Assembly (NCBI GenBank): GCA_030386875.1
Contig: CM059566.1
Span: forward strand, 44,180,068 to 44,244,067
Source: Morinoia aosen
Taxonomy: Eukaryota; Arthropoda; Malacostraca; Amphipoda; Talitridae
Reading direction: 5' to 3'
DNA length: 64,000 bases
The notes under the pieces were generated by a model. The model saw only the letters and a program-made list of their open reading frames with translations. It was not told where the DNA came from and searched no databases. Of the stretch, positions 1 through 12,194 are shown in pieces. The position numbers and the translations under genes were made by a program. The stretch's first letter is position 1, and the number at the start of each line of letters is the position of its first letter.

Positions 1-1451
1 AATCGAAACGGTCTCACGATAATTTGGTACAGTGTCAATCATGCAGTGACACAGACGTCATGCCAGTTTTACCTCAATTTCCTTTTGTGGGTCTCTTCTT
101 GTGTGTAATTCGGTTAGTTAGCACCAATGAGTGGCACCGGATAGCAGCGGGCGGCTACATAGTACACTAGCAATCTCTATTGACTGGTAGCAAATGTACA
201 ATGGGTGTAATTTTTAAGGCACTAAATTGCAGGTGGCTGCAGTCGATCATCACTGCATCGAAATTATTAGTACAATATACTACTCGACATCGATCCTTAC
301 GTAACCCGCAAAACTGCAGAAAACTATAAAACACATGCCAACACTGACAGCAAGCTAGCCTAAAATGAACGTGAGGAAGCAAACAGCGGATCCACTCTAC
401 AAATTTTGCATTTGACACTTGAAAACAAGCTTTATTAAAATTGGAGTTGAAAGCAAAATTTTCCAATTTTTCTCGTTAAATAAAAAGTATAACAACTCCG
501 TTTTAGACATCACACAGACGTATAATTAATGAATTCTGAAGAAATATTTTTCACAACTGGCTGTTTTCACACAGGGCCTTTATTCTCAAACGAGCGCTGA
601 GTATATACAGCATGCTCACGCGCTGGAAAGTTTGAGCTCCCTGCGTTTGTTGTTGGTGAACGAGACTTCCCAAAATGGGAACTCAGCGTGAGGAACACAG
701 AAAATGAATTCCATATAAAACTTCATACCAGGTGTTCGTACTGACATCTCCCGTCAGTCTGAAAGGCACGTTTTCAAAATTAGAGGTGGCTTTTATTTCA
801 ATTTCTTCGTGGAGACGGTGATTAGCAGATTAAAATTCTGCATTCGTTTGAACTATTAGGAGGAATAGCCTATTGGATGAGCTCATTTATTCGAAAGGAA
901 TGAAGATGATTTTGCATGCCTCTAGATGATCATCCAACCTTTTGTACTTCGTGATTAAGAGAAAATTCAGAAGAAAAAACGTAGAAGCCTCCAAAATGTT
1001 CAAACGTAACTCATTGAAGAAAATATTTCCAATGTCATAGGAAGTGCGATACTAAACAAAGAAAATGTCGAATGAAACTGTTCCTTTGTTTTGAGCTTAA
1101 TTCGATTTGATTCACCAATGACAAATTTTCTTTGTACCATAATAAACTAGACTCAATTTATTGCGTTCTTTTCAAAAGAAAAGCAAACGAAACATTTTGT
1201 GGATAGTCGACACTAACAAAAAATTCCACAGTTCTAATTTTTAACTAACAGAATTTGCCCGATAGTCAATTGCTTTCAGTATCCTGAAATACAAAAAAAA
1301 TTCTAATTTTAATGTTTGAAAGCAGTGACATCAATTCCTACTGTTGCTTCAAAATACAGAAAGACGACGTGAGGGAGACAACGGCTGAAACGGCCAGCTA
1401 CCTGGCAGCGAGCCGTGGTGCTGATTGGAGATTCCTGCGCTCGCAGCTTCA
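1..1451. other. Unassigned AT-rich stretch
   Basis: I see no gene, RNA or recognisable element here. Short open frames, such as a 99-codon one on the minus strand at 167-466, have no family motif and are compatible with chance. An open frame at 1312-1539 runs into the minisatellite that follows. Confidence 0.5.
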
Positions 1452-2690
1452 GAGCAGCGTTGGAGCAGTCAAATGGCTGCTGCGTTGGAGCAGTAATATG
1501 GCTGCTGCGTTGGAGCAGTCATATGGCCGCTGCGTTTGAGCAGTCAAATGGCTGCTGCGTTGGAGCAGTAATATGGCTGCTGCGTTGGAGCAGTCATATG
1601 GCCGCTGCGTTTGAGCAGTCATATGGCTGCTGCGTTGGAGCAGTCATATGGCTGCTGCGTTGGAGCAGTCGTATGGCTACTGCGTTGGAGCAGTCATATG
1701 GCTGCTGCGTTGGAGCAGTCATATGGCCGCTGCGTTTGAGCAGTCATATGGCTGCTGCGTTGGAGCAGTCATATGGCTGCTGCGTTGGAGCAGTCGTATG
1801 GCTACTGCGTTGGAGCAGTCATATGGCTGCTGCGTTGGAGCAGTCATATGGCCGCTGCGTTTGAGCAGTCATATGGCTGCTGCGTTGGAGCAGTCATATG
1901 GCTGCTGCGTTGGAGCAGTCGTATGGCTACTGCGTTGGAGCAGTCATATGGCTGCTGCGTTGGAGCAGTCATATGGCCGCTGCGTTGGAGCAGTCGTATG
2001 GCTACTGCGTTGGAGCAGTCATATGGCTACTGCGTTGGAGCAGTCATATGGCTGCTGCGTTGGAGCAGTCATATGGCCGCTGCGTTTGAGCAGTCATATG
2101 GCTGCTGCGTTGGAGCAGTCGTATGGCTACTGCGTTGGAGCAGTCATATGGCTACTGCGTTGGAGCAGTCATATGGCTGCTGCGTTGGAGCAGTCATATG
2201 GCCGCTGCGTTTGAGCAGTCATATGGCTGCTGCGTTGGAGCAGTCATATGGCTGCTGCGTTGGAGCAGTCGTATGGCTACTGCGTTGGAGCAGTCATATG
2301 GCTGCTGCGTTGGAGCAGTCATATGGCTGCTGCATTGGAGCAGTCATATGGCCGCTACGTTGGAGCAGTCATATGGCTGCTGCGTTGGAGCAGTCATATG
2401 GCTGCTGCGTTGGAGCAGTCATATGGCTGCTGCGTTGGAGCAGTCATATGGCTGCTGCGTTGGAGCAGTCATATGGCTGCTGCGTTGGAGCAGTCATATG
2501 GCCGCTGCGTTTGAGCAGTCATATGGCTGCTGCGTTGGAGCAGTCATTTGGCTACTGCGTTGGAGCAGTCATATGGCTGCTGCGTTGGAGCAGTCATATG
2601 GCTGCTGCGCTGGAGCAGTCATTTGGCTGCTGCGTTGGAGCAGTCAAATGGCCGCTGCGTTGGAGCAGTCATATGGCTGCTGCGTTGGAG
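1452..2690 (+). repeat. 25-bp minisatellite, about 49 copies
   Basis: The unit contains GCTGCTGCGTTGGAGCAG followed by TCATATG, and the period is 25 bp. Units differ by a few substitutions: GTATGGCTAC, GCCGCTGCGTTTGAG and AATATG. Marker variants recur at 125 bp (five units) in places: TTTGAG at about 1610, 1735, 1860, and again 2085, 2210; GTATGGCTAC near 1669, 1794, 1919. This is a local higher-order repeat. Because 25 is not a multiple of three and the plus strand of the unit lacks stops, all three plus frames read the same 25-residue peptide repeat. Frames close only where the TTTGAG variant makes TGA. That is the signature of a non-coding minisatellite rather than a selected protein. Confidence 0.93.
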
Positions 2691-3010
2691 CAGCAGCATC
2701 AAAGCCGCGTTGAAGCAACATCATCAAAGCCGCATTGGAGCAGCAGCATCAAAGCCGCGTTGGAACAGCAGCATCAAAGCCGCGTTGGAGCAGCAGCATC
2801 AAAGCCGCGTTGGAGCAGCAGCATCAAAGCCGCGTTGAAGCAGCACAAAGCCGCGTTGGAACAGCAGTATCAAAGCCGCGTTGAAGCAGCACAAAGCCGC
2901 GTTGGAACAGCAGCACAAAGCCGCGTTGGAGCAGCAGCATCAAAGCCGCATTGGAGCAGCAGCATCAAAGCCGCGTTGGAACAGCAGCATCAAAGCCGCG
3001 TTTGAGCAGT
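2691..3010 (+). repeat. Second minisatellite with unit AGCATCAAAGCCGCGTTGG
   Basis: The array changes abruptly from TCATATG-type units to units of GTTGGAGCAGCAGCATCAAA plus GCCGC, mostly 25 bp. Some copies are shortened to about 20-21 bp where CAGCACAAAGCC replaces CAGCAGCATCAAAGCC. Both unit types share the core GCGTTGGAGCAG, so one probably arose from the other within the array. A 410-codon open frame (1773-3005) spans the junction but is explained by repeats without stop codons. Confidence 0.9.
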
Positions 3011-3658
3011 CGTATCACAGCACTGGAGCTCAAGTGACCACTGCTGTTGAGACAGTCCAGACTCGCTGCTCAGCTCCAAACTTCAGCAGAGGTAAAAGGA
3101 AATTGCAGCTAACACAGAAGGAGACATGCTAGGAGCGAGCACTGCTTTTAAACCATACCAAATTACACCTCAAATTTGCTTATGTTTTCTTATGGTGATA
3201 AATATTTCAACAGAAGCTTTTCCTAAATGCTTTGTGCCTGATTTTAATTGAGTCACTCATTAACAATATTCTAGAGAGAGTGTACTCAATTTTACGAGTC
3301 GCGGAGCACACTGAGGGAAACAATGGGATGCATTGTCAACAAGGTATCGGTCGCGTGAACAGAAGTATTGAATTCTTCAGGGCCATATTTCGAAGTTCAA
3401 CATCCTTCATTTTCCGTTATTGTTTCTTTGACGTTTGTGGAGTGTGGATGATACGATCTTTGAAAAAGATTCGTTGAAAATGAAATGGAAGTTGGAAATG
3501 CTATTTCAATAGGTAGTTCAATAGAGTCTTAGTCAAAATTTGTTCAAGAGAGTAGATGTCTGAAAAAAATCTGAAGAAAAAAATGCAATTCCTTCTAAAA
3601 ACAACTCAACATAAAAATATTACAATTTTACAAAGCGTCTTTTGAAGATTACATTAGA
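3011..3658. other. Unassigned stretch
   Basis: Nothing recognisable is seen between the minisatellite and the first R repeat. An 81-codon open frame at 3232-3477 has no motif I know. Confidence 0.4.
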
Positions 3659-4010
3659 TAAGTTAGTTTAACTAAAAAAGTGTTCCATAGAGATGACGGA
3701 GTAATGTTCCTTTCAGCAAGGAGTTAAGAAAACGGGGAATCTATGCACAATGTGTGTTCTCATACAAGATCCTCTGCACAGAGAAACAACAACGTAGAAG
3801 ATAAGTTTTGAGACAAGATAAAGTTGAAAAAAAGTAGTCGTTACTGAAGCCTAAAACAGCAGTGACCTGAAAAGAGACCTCCAGTAATAAAACAAAAATC
3901 AAGTGTATTCCAGGAAAAGGATGGACGGCCTAACGTCCAGCTCGGGATCTCTCATTTTCCCTCTGAGAGTGGTAGTCCCATTGATACAATAGTTGTATCT
4001 TCTTAAGGGC
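3659..4010 (+). mobile_element. Dispersed repeat R, copy 1
   Basis: First of eight copies of a family of about 350 bp. Shared landmarks are a start near TTAGTTTAA, then GTTAAGAAAACGGGGAATCT, CTATGCACA, ACAAGATAAAGTTGAA, AACAGCAGTGA, GGCCTAACGTCCAGCTCGGG (others: GGCCTACCTGACTCTCAGC) and the terminal hairpin GATACAATAGTTGTATC at 3983-3999. No coding capacity is recognised. It could be a SINE or a non-autonomous DNA element; I cannot place it in a class. Confidence 0.75.
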
Positions 4011-4252
4011 AGCGTCATTTAAATGAAACGACAAGCTCCACTTTTTGGACAACCCTCAAATCAACACGTGGTGCGTCATGTTTATCTTATCTTGCCATCA
4101 GATAATGACTCTCTGCTCCGATCCGACGTTGATGCTTCAAGCAGCTATTTATTTGTTAAATGCTCAACCACTTTGGATAACCCTAACAATGTAAAGCTTA
4201 AAATTAAGGCCCATAACGAGATCAATCATTTTACACGTTCTCAATGGTAAAC

Positions 4253-4925
4253 TTAAAGGCATAAGCAACCATCCCACGTGCTCTCAGTACTTCACACAAA
4301 GACATAAGCAACCATCACGGGTACTCTCAGTACATCACACAAAGATATAAGCAACCATCACACGTGCTCCCGGTACTTTACACGTACTTTACACAAAGAC
4401 ACAAGTAACCATGACTCGCGCTCTCAGTACATCACACAAAGACACAAGTAACCATCACACGTGCTGCCGGTACTTTACACAAAGACACAAGTAACCATGA
4501 CTCGCGCTCTCAGTACTTCACACAAAGACACAAGTAACCATCACACGTGCTCCCGGTACTTTACACAAAGACACAAGTAACCATGACTCGCGCTCTCAGT
4601 ACATCACACAAAGACACAAGTAACCATCACACGTGCTGCCGGTACTTTACACGAAGACACAAGTAACCATGACTCGCGCTCTCAGTACTTCAGACAAAGA
4701 CACAAGTAACCATCACACGTGCTCCCGGTACTTTACACAAAGACACAAGTAACCATGACTCGCGCTCTCAGTACTTCACACAAAGACACAAGTAACCATC
4801 ACACGTGCTTCCGGTACTTTACACAAAGACACAAGTGACCATGACTCGCGCTCTCAGTACTTCACACAAAGACACAAGTAACCAACTTACGTGCTCTCAG
4901 TACTTGACTCGAGACATATGCAACC
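4253..4925. repeat. 43-bp tandem array arranged as 86-bp dimers
   Basis: About 15 monomers of 43 bp share CAAAGACACAAGTAACCAT. In the middle of the array two monomer types alternate: A continues GACTCGCGCTCTCAGTACTT, and B continues CACACGTGCTCCCGGTACTT. B monomers carry the palindrome CACGTG. The first few units, with CATAAGCAACC, are more diverged. This is a satellite with a dimeric higher-order unit. Confidence 0.9.
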
Positions 4926-6268
4926 ATAACTCATGTTTACAAGGCCAAATTCGAAAAATGAATTCATTCATATTTTCTGGACGAGTACCAGGACACAAAA
5001 GCTATCAAATGACTGTCGAGTTGAGGTGACTCCGGTCCTCACCGCTAACAAACACAAGACATGAGCGATGACTGGCACCCAAGAGAGAGGGTCTGGTGCG
5101 TCACCCACGACCGCCTCTCGAGGGAAGTTCAAGTTACTCTCCCATCATCGTCACTTAACTGTCTCTCTCTGGTTATGCTTCCCTCATTCATCTTCAGACA
5201 CCTTCTGGCCATCAATTTCAGAAAGGATTTTCTCTCCGTGATCGTGGGGCTCGTGGGGCTCAGTGATCCTCTCTTGAATGGAAGCGAGAGTGAAATGCGC
5301 GTTTTTCTCTTCACTCACTTGAATTCACTTTCCATTTACTTGTGCTCGTCATGCATGATGTTCATTTTCATCTCAACTATTGAATCCACTTTCTATCTAT
5401 TGACACTGGTTATGCAGCAGTTCATTTTTGCCTTGAACTGTATAAAGATTTTTGCGATTTATGAAGATGATTTTAGCCATTAACTCAGGTGTAACTTGGG
5501 AAGCGAGTGCAATGCCCCACTTTCTCCTTGATTGCTTAAATACCACAGAATAAAATTATAGCAGCAACTCCTATCCAGGCACGACACTCCCTTCGGGAAA
5601 TTCTTGCGATTTGGTCATCAAATAATCAAATTTTTTATAAACAGGTTCATTTCATGCATAGCATGGTTTTTTATGGGTCATGATGCCGGAAATAGAGAAC
5701 TATCGCACAACAAAGCTTCCTGAAAATAACTTCTGTATTGTACATTATGCTTCACGACTCGACAGTTTTTTGTTTGAAAGCTAGCTCATGTAAAATAGTG
5801 TTCCGTCCCTTTCCATGTACAGGTCGAAACTAACGCGAATGAGGTTCGGGGGTAACCCAAATGCAGTAACGTGGTTATCCTTTATTGGTACTTCAGAAAT
5901 TGGTACAGGCTTCGGTATTGGCAAGAATCTGTTAGATCGGATGATAGGGGCTAATACGAGTGATGTTACTTCTATAACGCATCTGTGATCTGTACAGGTG
6001 CTTCCTCGACGGTCACGCTTCCACTACTGAAGAGCGACGTCTCTTTTAATGTGCTACCTCAACGGCAGGCCACCGCTAGTGAACGGCGATGTCTCTTGCC
6101 GATTCTATTTATATACTCGGCGGGCGCACAATAGGAGCTTAGGACATGTAGATACAATTCAAAGCTTTCGATTCCAAATTCATATTTTTCCCGTGACACG
6201 CTTGTGGTAAAACCAACAAAATTGATGTTTGAATACCAAAACATACAACAATTCCTGCGAGAACTCAT
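4926..6268. other. Unassigned stretch
   Basis: A 140-codon open frame at 5061-5483 has hydrophobic segments but no family motif, and it overlaps an open frame on the other strand. I do not call it a gene. Nothing else is recognised. Confidence 0.4.
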
Positions 6269-6482
6269 TTCTCTGATTCGAAATTCTTTAACCTTAGCCT
6301 AGCTGCACCTCACCACACAAACCTAGATTCCTTGTCACCCACTCTGGCAACTAGCGCAAACACCCTCAACGCACCCTGTTTCTCTGATTAAAAATCGCGT
6401 AATTAACCCCAACCTTGCCACACCTCACCACGCAAACTTAGATTCTTAGGTCATCCATTCCGTCAACGAACGCAGACCGCGA
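6269..6482. repeat. Diverged tandem duplication of about 110 bp
   Basis: Two adjacent copies start with TTTCTCTGATT at about 6268 and 6379. They share CCTCACCAC.CAAAC.TAGATTC and the following CACTCTGGCAACTAGCGCA / CATTCCGTCAACGAACGCA region. The duplication is old and imperfect. Confidence 0.7.
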
Positions 6483-8668
6483 CAACTCACCTCCACGCTT
6501 CTCGCACATCACACTTCCCTCACAAAACAGGGCTCTAACTCGCTGCTGCCTCTCCTGTGGTCTGCCGCCTTCATCCGGCAGACATCTTGCTTCATAAAAG
6601 AGATGGTGTTGCCATGGAGACCGCCTCCGCAGAATTGTCTCCAAATTACCGGGCCAAAATTACCGGCCGACGCACCAGCAGCAGGCATAGGGCCACAGCA
6701 CACTTTAATTGTGCGTGCTGTGTTGCATGCCCTAAACCACGCTGCCTAGCTCAACATGCACTCTATAGGAGACAATAGAAACTGTAGGGCACTATATTTT
6801 GTATAAGATGCTGAATGCTGGATGACATGTACATTTAAATAAATCAAAAAGAAAAGAATATTTCAAAAACGTACTATGATACAGGATAGCCACATGCCGA
6901 AACACAAAGGGCAGGCTAGAATACAGCGTTTCAAATTGGCTGTTCCCATGGAAAGTGAAAGATTGTCATCGAAACTGTACTTTCACAAACGCTGCAAACT
7001 ATATACAGCCGCTGACAGAAGAGAAAAAATCCCCAAATGTACAAAGACTAATTAAAGGAACACATTATCAAGTAGCTGCAACTAAACCCGTTGAAAATAG
7101 CAGTGTTTGCGGTCTTGTTGCCGTATGTACATACAGATGAGTACACAATCAGGCATTTGCTAACACGTTCACTACGTTTCCATGGCTGCTACGGTCGGTT
7201 TGATTAGGTTGGAAGAAGCAGAATTGAAGAACCATCTATACTGCTTGATTGCATCATCATCCTTTCTAAAAAGCGGGGAAAGTATAATTGCACGGTAACA
7301 TTTTAACTTGTACGCCCTAGTCAAATTTAAATGATGATAGTGATATTAGTGAAATGGTAGCCATTGTTACTAGTAAATAAATGAGTAAGTTACTATGTGG
7401 TACACATATGTACCAATTCTTGTACGCCTCACGCGAACGACGCTGTTAAATCACATTTGGTGTCATAACGGTACTAGAATTCGACCCGAAGAAATCCTCC
7501 TCGACGCACTTGCAAGCGCCGTAGACAACATGAAACAGGACTAAGCGTAAAATTTAACCTGCGATCGTTTATACTGCACCAAGAGACTAGGTGTAAATAT
7601 CATATTAAGATTGCAATGTTAAAACTTCGTTGTGTATCCTGTGAACAGGCGTTTGGGATAGATGTACGAAGCAGTCTGTATTTTCAACGTTAAGTTAAAT
7701 TTCAGTTGATTAAAACCTGCCTTAAGGTTTTTCCTTTATTTCACGACAACACCAGTGTTCACAATGGCGGTCATAAAATGGCAACCTAGTCCAAAAAAAA
7801 TTTGAAGTGGGTGAGAGGACGAAAACAAGAGCGGATGCTCTTGCTTCCTATAGATAGACCGCCTAATGATGCACCTTCCAAAAGAAAACATGAAAAGCTT
7901 TTTCCCAGTGAAGAAGCTCTCCTAACGAAAAAGAAAACTTTCAAATTTTTATGGCAAGCTTTGCGAAGGAGAACGCTTGTGGAGAGCTAAAGCCAGGTAT
8001 GCTACTATAAGCTCAAATGTCGGTCAGAACATGCGAAGATCTATGAGGAAGTCTAATTTGAAATTGGTAATAATGGATCATTTAATTGTTCAGCGCATTG
8101 TGACGTAGATATCACAATGAATAAGAACTTGAAACACCGCAGAACTATAGATGGAAACCACTCATAGAGACGGTACACGTTGTATTATCTTAAGAATGAA
8201 CATTCCAAACAATTAGCAGAAACTCCTCAAGAAAGGGAGCTTCACGAGATTAATCTGCAATTTTTGGTGAAAGTTTTCGTCGTAAAATTATTTCAGACCG
8301 AGAATCTCTTTTGCAACGCACCAAAACTTAGCGCAACTTTGAAGTTGAAATCAAATATTTTCTGGATACTCAGCCTTCAATTTCCAAAATACCTCGGTTC
8401 AGATTATTCCATTTGAAGTAAAATAAAACAGAAACTTGACCTCTGGACTCCGAAGCTGTCAGTTGTTCGGTTTCGGGCTCAGGGCTGCTGCATTGGCCTC
8501 TTTTAGGTCACCATTTTGAAGTTTGGGTATATTTCCAAACTTAACTTTGCCCTCTCACACAGCTCAAATTTAGCAAACTTGAGTTTTACCAGACGATGAG
8601 TGCTCCTTGCGGTCCAATTCAAGGTAAAGCTCACATATGAAGATTTTGACCTACAAACCTTATAATTA
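6483..8668. other. Unassigned stretch
   Basis: No gene or element is recognised. Open frames at 6438-6778 (both strands), 6955-7140, 7802-7990 and 8180-8416 are 60-78 codons and match nothing I know. The stretch just before 8669 may hold decayed upstream parts of the Penelope-like element that follows, but I cannot align it. Confidence 0.4.
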
Positions 8669-9292
8669 TTGTCTCCTGATTTTGCTGATGAAAATAAATA
8701 CCCTGTATATTTAGTCAACAATCTGGTTGGAAAGTTTTTAGACAAAAAATTTTCCCCTCCTACTACAATTCTGACCGCGCCAAAGCAGAAAGTTTTCGTC
8801 GAGCTCTCTTTCTTGGGCTATCTTAACAAGGAGATGAGAAAGGAGCTGATGTCCCTGATACACTCTCATTTTACTTTTATTGATGTGCTACCATTTTATA
8901 GAAATAGTTTTAAAATATGGTAATTTTTTACTAGGAAAGAGCGTTTGGAAGAGTGTATATTTGTATGTGGTTGTGTATATTTGTATAAATATGATTGCTG
9001 CTTGCAGTCCTATGTTGGAAGTACTACACTCCAGCAATTTATTCGTCACAGCCAACACTCTGGTATCTCCCATAGAACCGGCCGTACATACTCATCTTCC
9101 TCCCAGTCAGCCATCAGAGATCATTGCCATAGTTCAAACCACCCTTTCAAAAGTTCCAATTTCTCCATACTTTGTAAAACTGCAGAGAAATTTGACCTTA
9201 GAATTTTGGAATAGTGGTTCATTTTTACCCATAGACCTCAGCTAAATAATGATCAAAGTGAAATGAAATTAAATATTGCCCCTACTGTGTAA
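8669..9292 (+). pseudogene. Penelope-like element, C-terminal fragment with GIY-YIG domain
   Basis: One reading frame runs through this segment, broken by stops at 8921-8923 and about 9214-9216 and ending at TAA 9290-9292. The first part, with KVFVELSFLGYLNKEMRKEL, matches the linker after the reverse transcriptase of Penelope-like elements (PLEs). The second part contains LQSYVGSTTLQ, then SQSAIRDHC, FSILCKTAEKFDLRILE and PQLNNDQSEMKLNI, which is the order expected for a PLE GIY-YIG endonuclease and its tail. In PLEs this endonuclease nicks the target for retrotransposition. The reverse transcriptase itself is missing upstream, and an in-frame stop precedes 8669, so this is a 5'-truncated, inactive copy. 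The family assignment is firm for the GIY-YIG part and good for the linker. Confidence 0.88.
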
Positions 9293-9620
9293 ATACGAAT
9301 GTGTTTGAATGTGTGTATGTGTGTGTGTGTGTGTGTGTCTGTATATGTAGTTTTGTTACTTTGTGTAGTTGTCATTGTGCGTTTGTTTGATTGCTAGAAT
9401 TTAGGTGTATGTGTACGTATGGCTCCGAATGTTTAAGAGAAATTGTGTTTTTATTTTTAATTGTTAGGCAAAGCTATTTTTGATGTAGGTATAGTGATAT
9501 TAATTTCTTATAGTTTTTTCGCAATTTGTTCATTATCGTTTTTCATTCCTTGTTTTACAGCACTGATGATGGAATCAGAGATTCCGAATTGCTTGCGATT
9601 AAAAGAATGTTCCCTTTTAT
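9293..9620 (+). mobile_element. Probable 3' untranslated part of the Penelope-like element
   Basis: This follows the element's terminal stop. It contains a (GT)n microsatellite near 9300-9340 and a hammerhead-like core at 9563-9588. The exact 3' end of the element is not visible; no target duplication was found. Confidence 0.45.
9563..9588 (+). ncRNA. Hammerhead-like core motif
   Basis: CTGATGA (9563-9569) is followed by one unpaired T, a 6-bp stem GGAATC/GATTCC with the 3-base loop AGA, then GAA (9586-9588). PLEs are known to carry hammerhead ribozymes in their terminal regions. Stems I and III are not evident, and the base after GAA is T rather than A, so this is at best a decayed ribozyme. 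Confidence 0.35.
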
Positions 9621-11365
9621 ATTGGTTCTTCTTTTTATTTTACGAGCTAAGTTAATTAACGCCTCATTGCAATTTGTGTTGGCTTAACTTCGTGCTCACT
9701 GTAATTGAATTGCAATGCTGCGGCTAAATCATGTGAAAAGTAAAGATTCTACGCATTAATGCAGTGATGTGCAGCAGGAGAAATTTATGTCCAAAGGGTT
9801 TACTAACACATGTTAGAATATTAAATTGTGGCTAAATGTTCCTCTCGTAAGCTGAACGGCCAGTTAGCACCTCCAGCCCCCAAATAAGTTTGCTCTCCAA
9901 AAAATGCATGTCTAATGGCACCTAAGAGAGCGTAAAAATTAAACTATGCATATTTAAAATAGCATTTCAATTGTTTCATTAGTAATTTTCGTAATTAATG
10001 ATCGTCTAGGTTCTGAAATCCTAATCTATTTTGAAGACCAATATTTTTTAACACATAAATACTGCAACAGGGATCCCTCAGCCGTAGCCCTGGTGTAAGA
10101 TGTTCTCTGCAAAATAATCTCATAAAAATTCTTCTGCTATAAATTTAAAGATAACATAGGAAAGAGTTGGCGAACAAAACATTCTGACATTTAGTAGAAG
10201 TTTTCTCAGTTTCTTCTTGAAAAACCCCTATCGATTAACATCATAGTTACAAGCTGTTCATAATGTACATGACGTACATTCCCCGCAGTTGGTGGATTTA
10301 ATTCCAAGTTCAAAGAGTTCTCACTCTGACCGGCTGAAACACAAGTCTTCACCCATACCGGAATTTTCTATTCGAAATAGCACGTGAGAGTTACAGTATT
10401 TTCTCATAATTATCTGGTTGTAACAGCGTATTGCGACCAGAGCTTTATTTCACACAAATAACGAATTGGGTTTCGGTACCGAGCCGCTGCGACAATGTAA
10501 GTTGTTTGAAAAACCAGCCCAGAACATTGACAGTGGAATTTCGGAGGCGAGAAAAATGAAATACTTCGTCTGGAAAATCCTCAACCTAAAACCATATTTC
10601 AACTGCTGAACTAAACTATAATTTCGCATTAGAACAACCAATTCATAGAGTACAACATACCAGACGTCATATGAACTCTTACTACGTATACGCGTTTACC
10701 GAAACCCACGTAAATCATGATGCACAATTCCCCCTTGAGCCTACGCGCGTTCCTACAAAAGCTGTGATAAATAAAATAGAGCACGCGGCGCTTGCAGCCA
10801 GCGCGTCATATGACACTGGAAACATTTTGTGCCAGGATGCAAGGCATCTGATATCTCCCGACGTCGGCACGGCTCTCAAAATTATTGACGCATCTTCCGT
10901 AAGAGGCGTTTGAAACACGCCTCACGCTCTCGCTGTACACATACGTATATTGCTGGTGCCTTTGTACCTCTGCCATGCCAAGTATGGCTCCTTCTCGTCT
11001 AAGTAGGTGATATGAAAAATTATGATTTACGCTGAATAAAGCGTGTACAGTATACGAAGACTTGGCTTATGTTATCTGGATAATTTTCTTCGACTGTACG
11101 TAAGCGTCGTATTGTACTGTCATAGAATTAAAAAAATTAAATGTAATCCTTAAACCAATGGTTAGTCGGTAAAATTGTTGCATCATGTCTTACTTAATTT
11201 TGTGAGTTATGAAGATTTCACTTTAGAATTTTGAGCAAGTAAAAGGATACACGCTTGTTTGTCTGTGTTTGCGCAAATTTTTACCATTTTTTACACAAAC
11301 AGAGCGTATTAAGTCGTTATTTCATCACTATTCGAGAAAGTTATCGATTTGCAAGGGCTACAATA
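9621..11365. other. Unassigned stretch
   Basis: No element is recognised. A small hairpin GAGGCGT/ACGCCTC with a 7-base loop lies at 10903-10923, at the end of an 80-codon open frame (10671-10913) that also has an open frame opposite. Neither frame has a known motif. Confidence 0.4.
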
Positions 11366-11747
11366 CAAGGTGATCAAACATGAGCGACAATTTTGAATAG
11401 TAAAAAACAAAAACGGACATCACCAACGCTTTTCCAGCTCTCGAAATAGGGAGGTTTTTATTATTTCGTAGATGTGAGACCGGTTGCATGGATATATGTT
11501 GCCGTCTTTGTGTCTGCCGAAGAATCTTTCCTGAAGCTGAACTTCTGGTGTACAGGGGCAACCATTTTCAAAGTCGAGTTGTATTGAATGACACGAAGGC
11601 AGAAACATATTCTGTGCATCCGGTATCATATTTACGGAGTAGTAAAACCTCCCTATGCGGAGAGCTGGAAAACGATTATGTTAGTTTTTTGTTTAGTTCA
11701 CCATATTTTGCACAATTCAAAATTGTCACTCATGTTTTATAACCCTG
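11366..11747. mobile_element. Foldback MITE with long terminal inverted repeats, TA target
   Basis: The two halves are imperfect inverted copies of each other. The left end reads CAAGGTGATCAAACATGAGC. The right end read on the other strand is CAGGGTTATAAAACATGAGT, and both continue with GACAATTTTGAAT. Pairing extends about 150 bp inward, including GGAGGTTTT and the ACCGG region. TA dinucleotides flank both ends (11364-11365 and 11748-11749), as expected for Tc1/mariner-type insertion. The open frames inside are mirror shadows of the arms. Confidence 0.75.
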
Positions 11748-12194
11748 TATCAATTGGAATAAGTTTTAATAAATTTCTATTTGTTTTCAGATCGAGTGAC
11801 CAATGAGTAATTGAAGGTCTATCTTGTAGACTGTAAAATGAGTGATTTACCCTCAATCTTGTAGACTGTTAAATGTATGATTGCACGTCAGTCTTACAGA
11901 ATGGTAAATAATTGATTGAGCGATAATCTTTTTTTCCGCCGCTCATTACACCTATCATGAGACTTCTAGCCTTTAGAGTTGAATTTTTTCACGGAGTCCG
12001 AAGCTCCACAAGATTAGATTACCACGGAAGGGAAGATAGAGTATTCTAGGTCAGTTGCCCAACTCGTAGCTCTTCAATTTAAGTTCATTCAAAATTTGCA
12101 GAATCGTCTAATACCTCAGATGGCTTGGCGCGGATATATGAAGTGTTGAGGAACGGAAGGGAGGCAATTCTGGGTCAGCCGTTGCCTACAAGGA
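11748..12194. other. Unassigned stretch with short diverged repeats
   Basis: Three loose copies of a segment with CTTGTAGACTGTAAAATG or similar occur at about 11825-11910. Nothing else is recognised. Confidence 0.35.

Noticed and set aside
1415-3005. Long repeat protein (up to 410 codons)
   Set aside because: The same peptide appears in all three plus frames because the 25-bp unit lacks stops. No start context, domain or splice evidence supports it.
5061-5483. 140-codon open frame with hydrophobic segments
   Set aside because: Composition is AT-driven, there is no family motif, and a minus-strand open frame overlaps.
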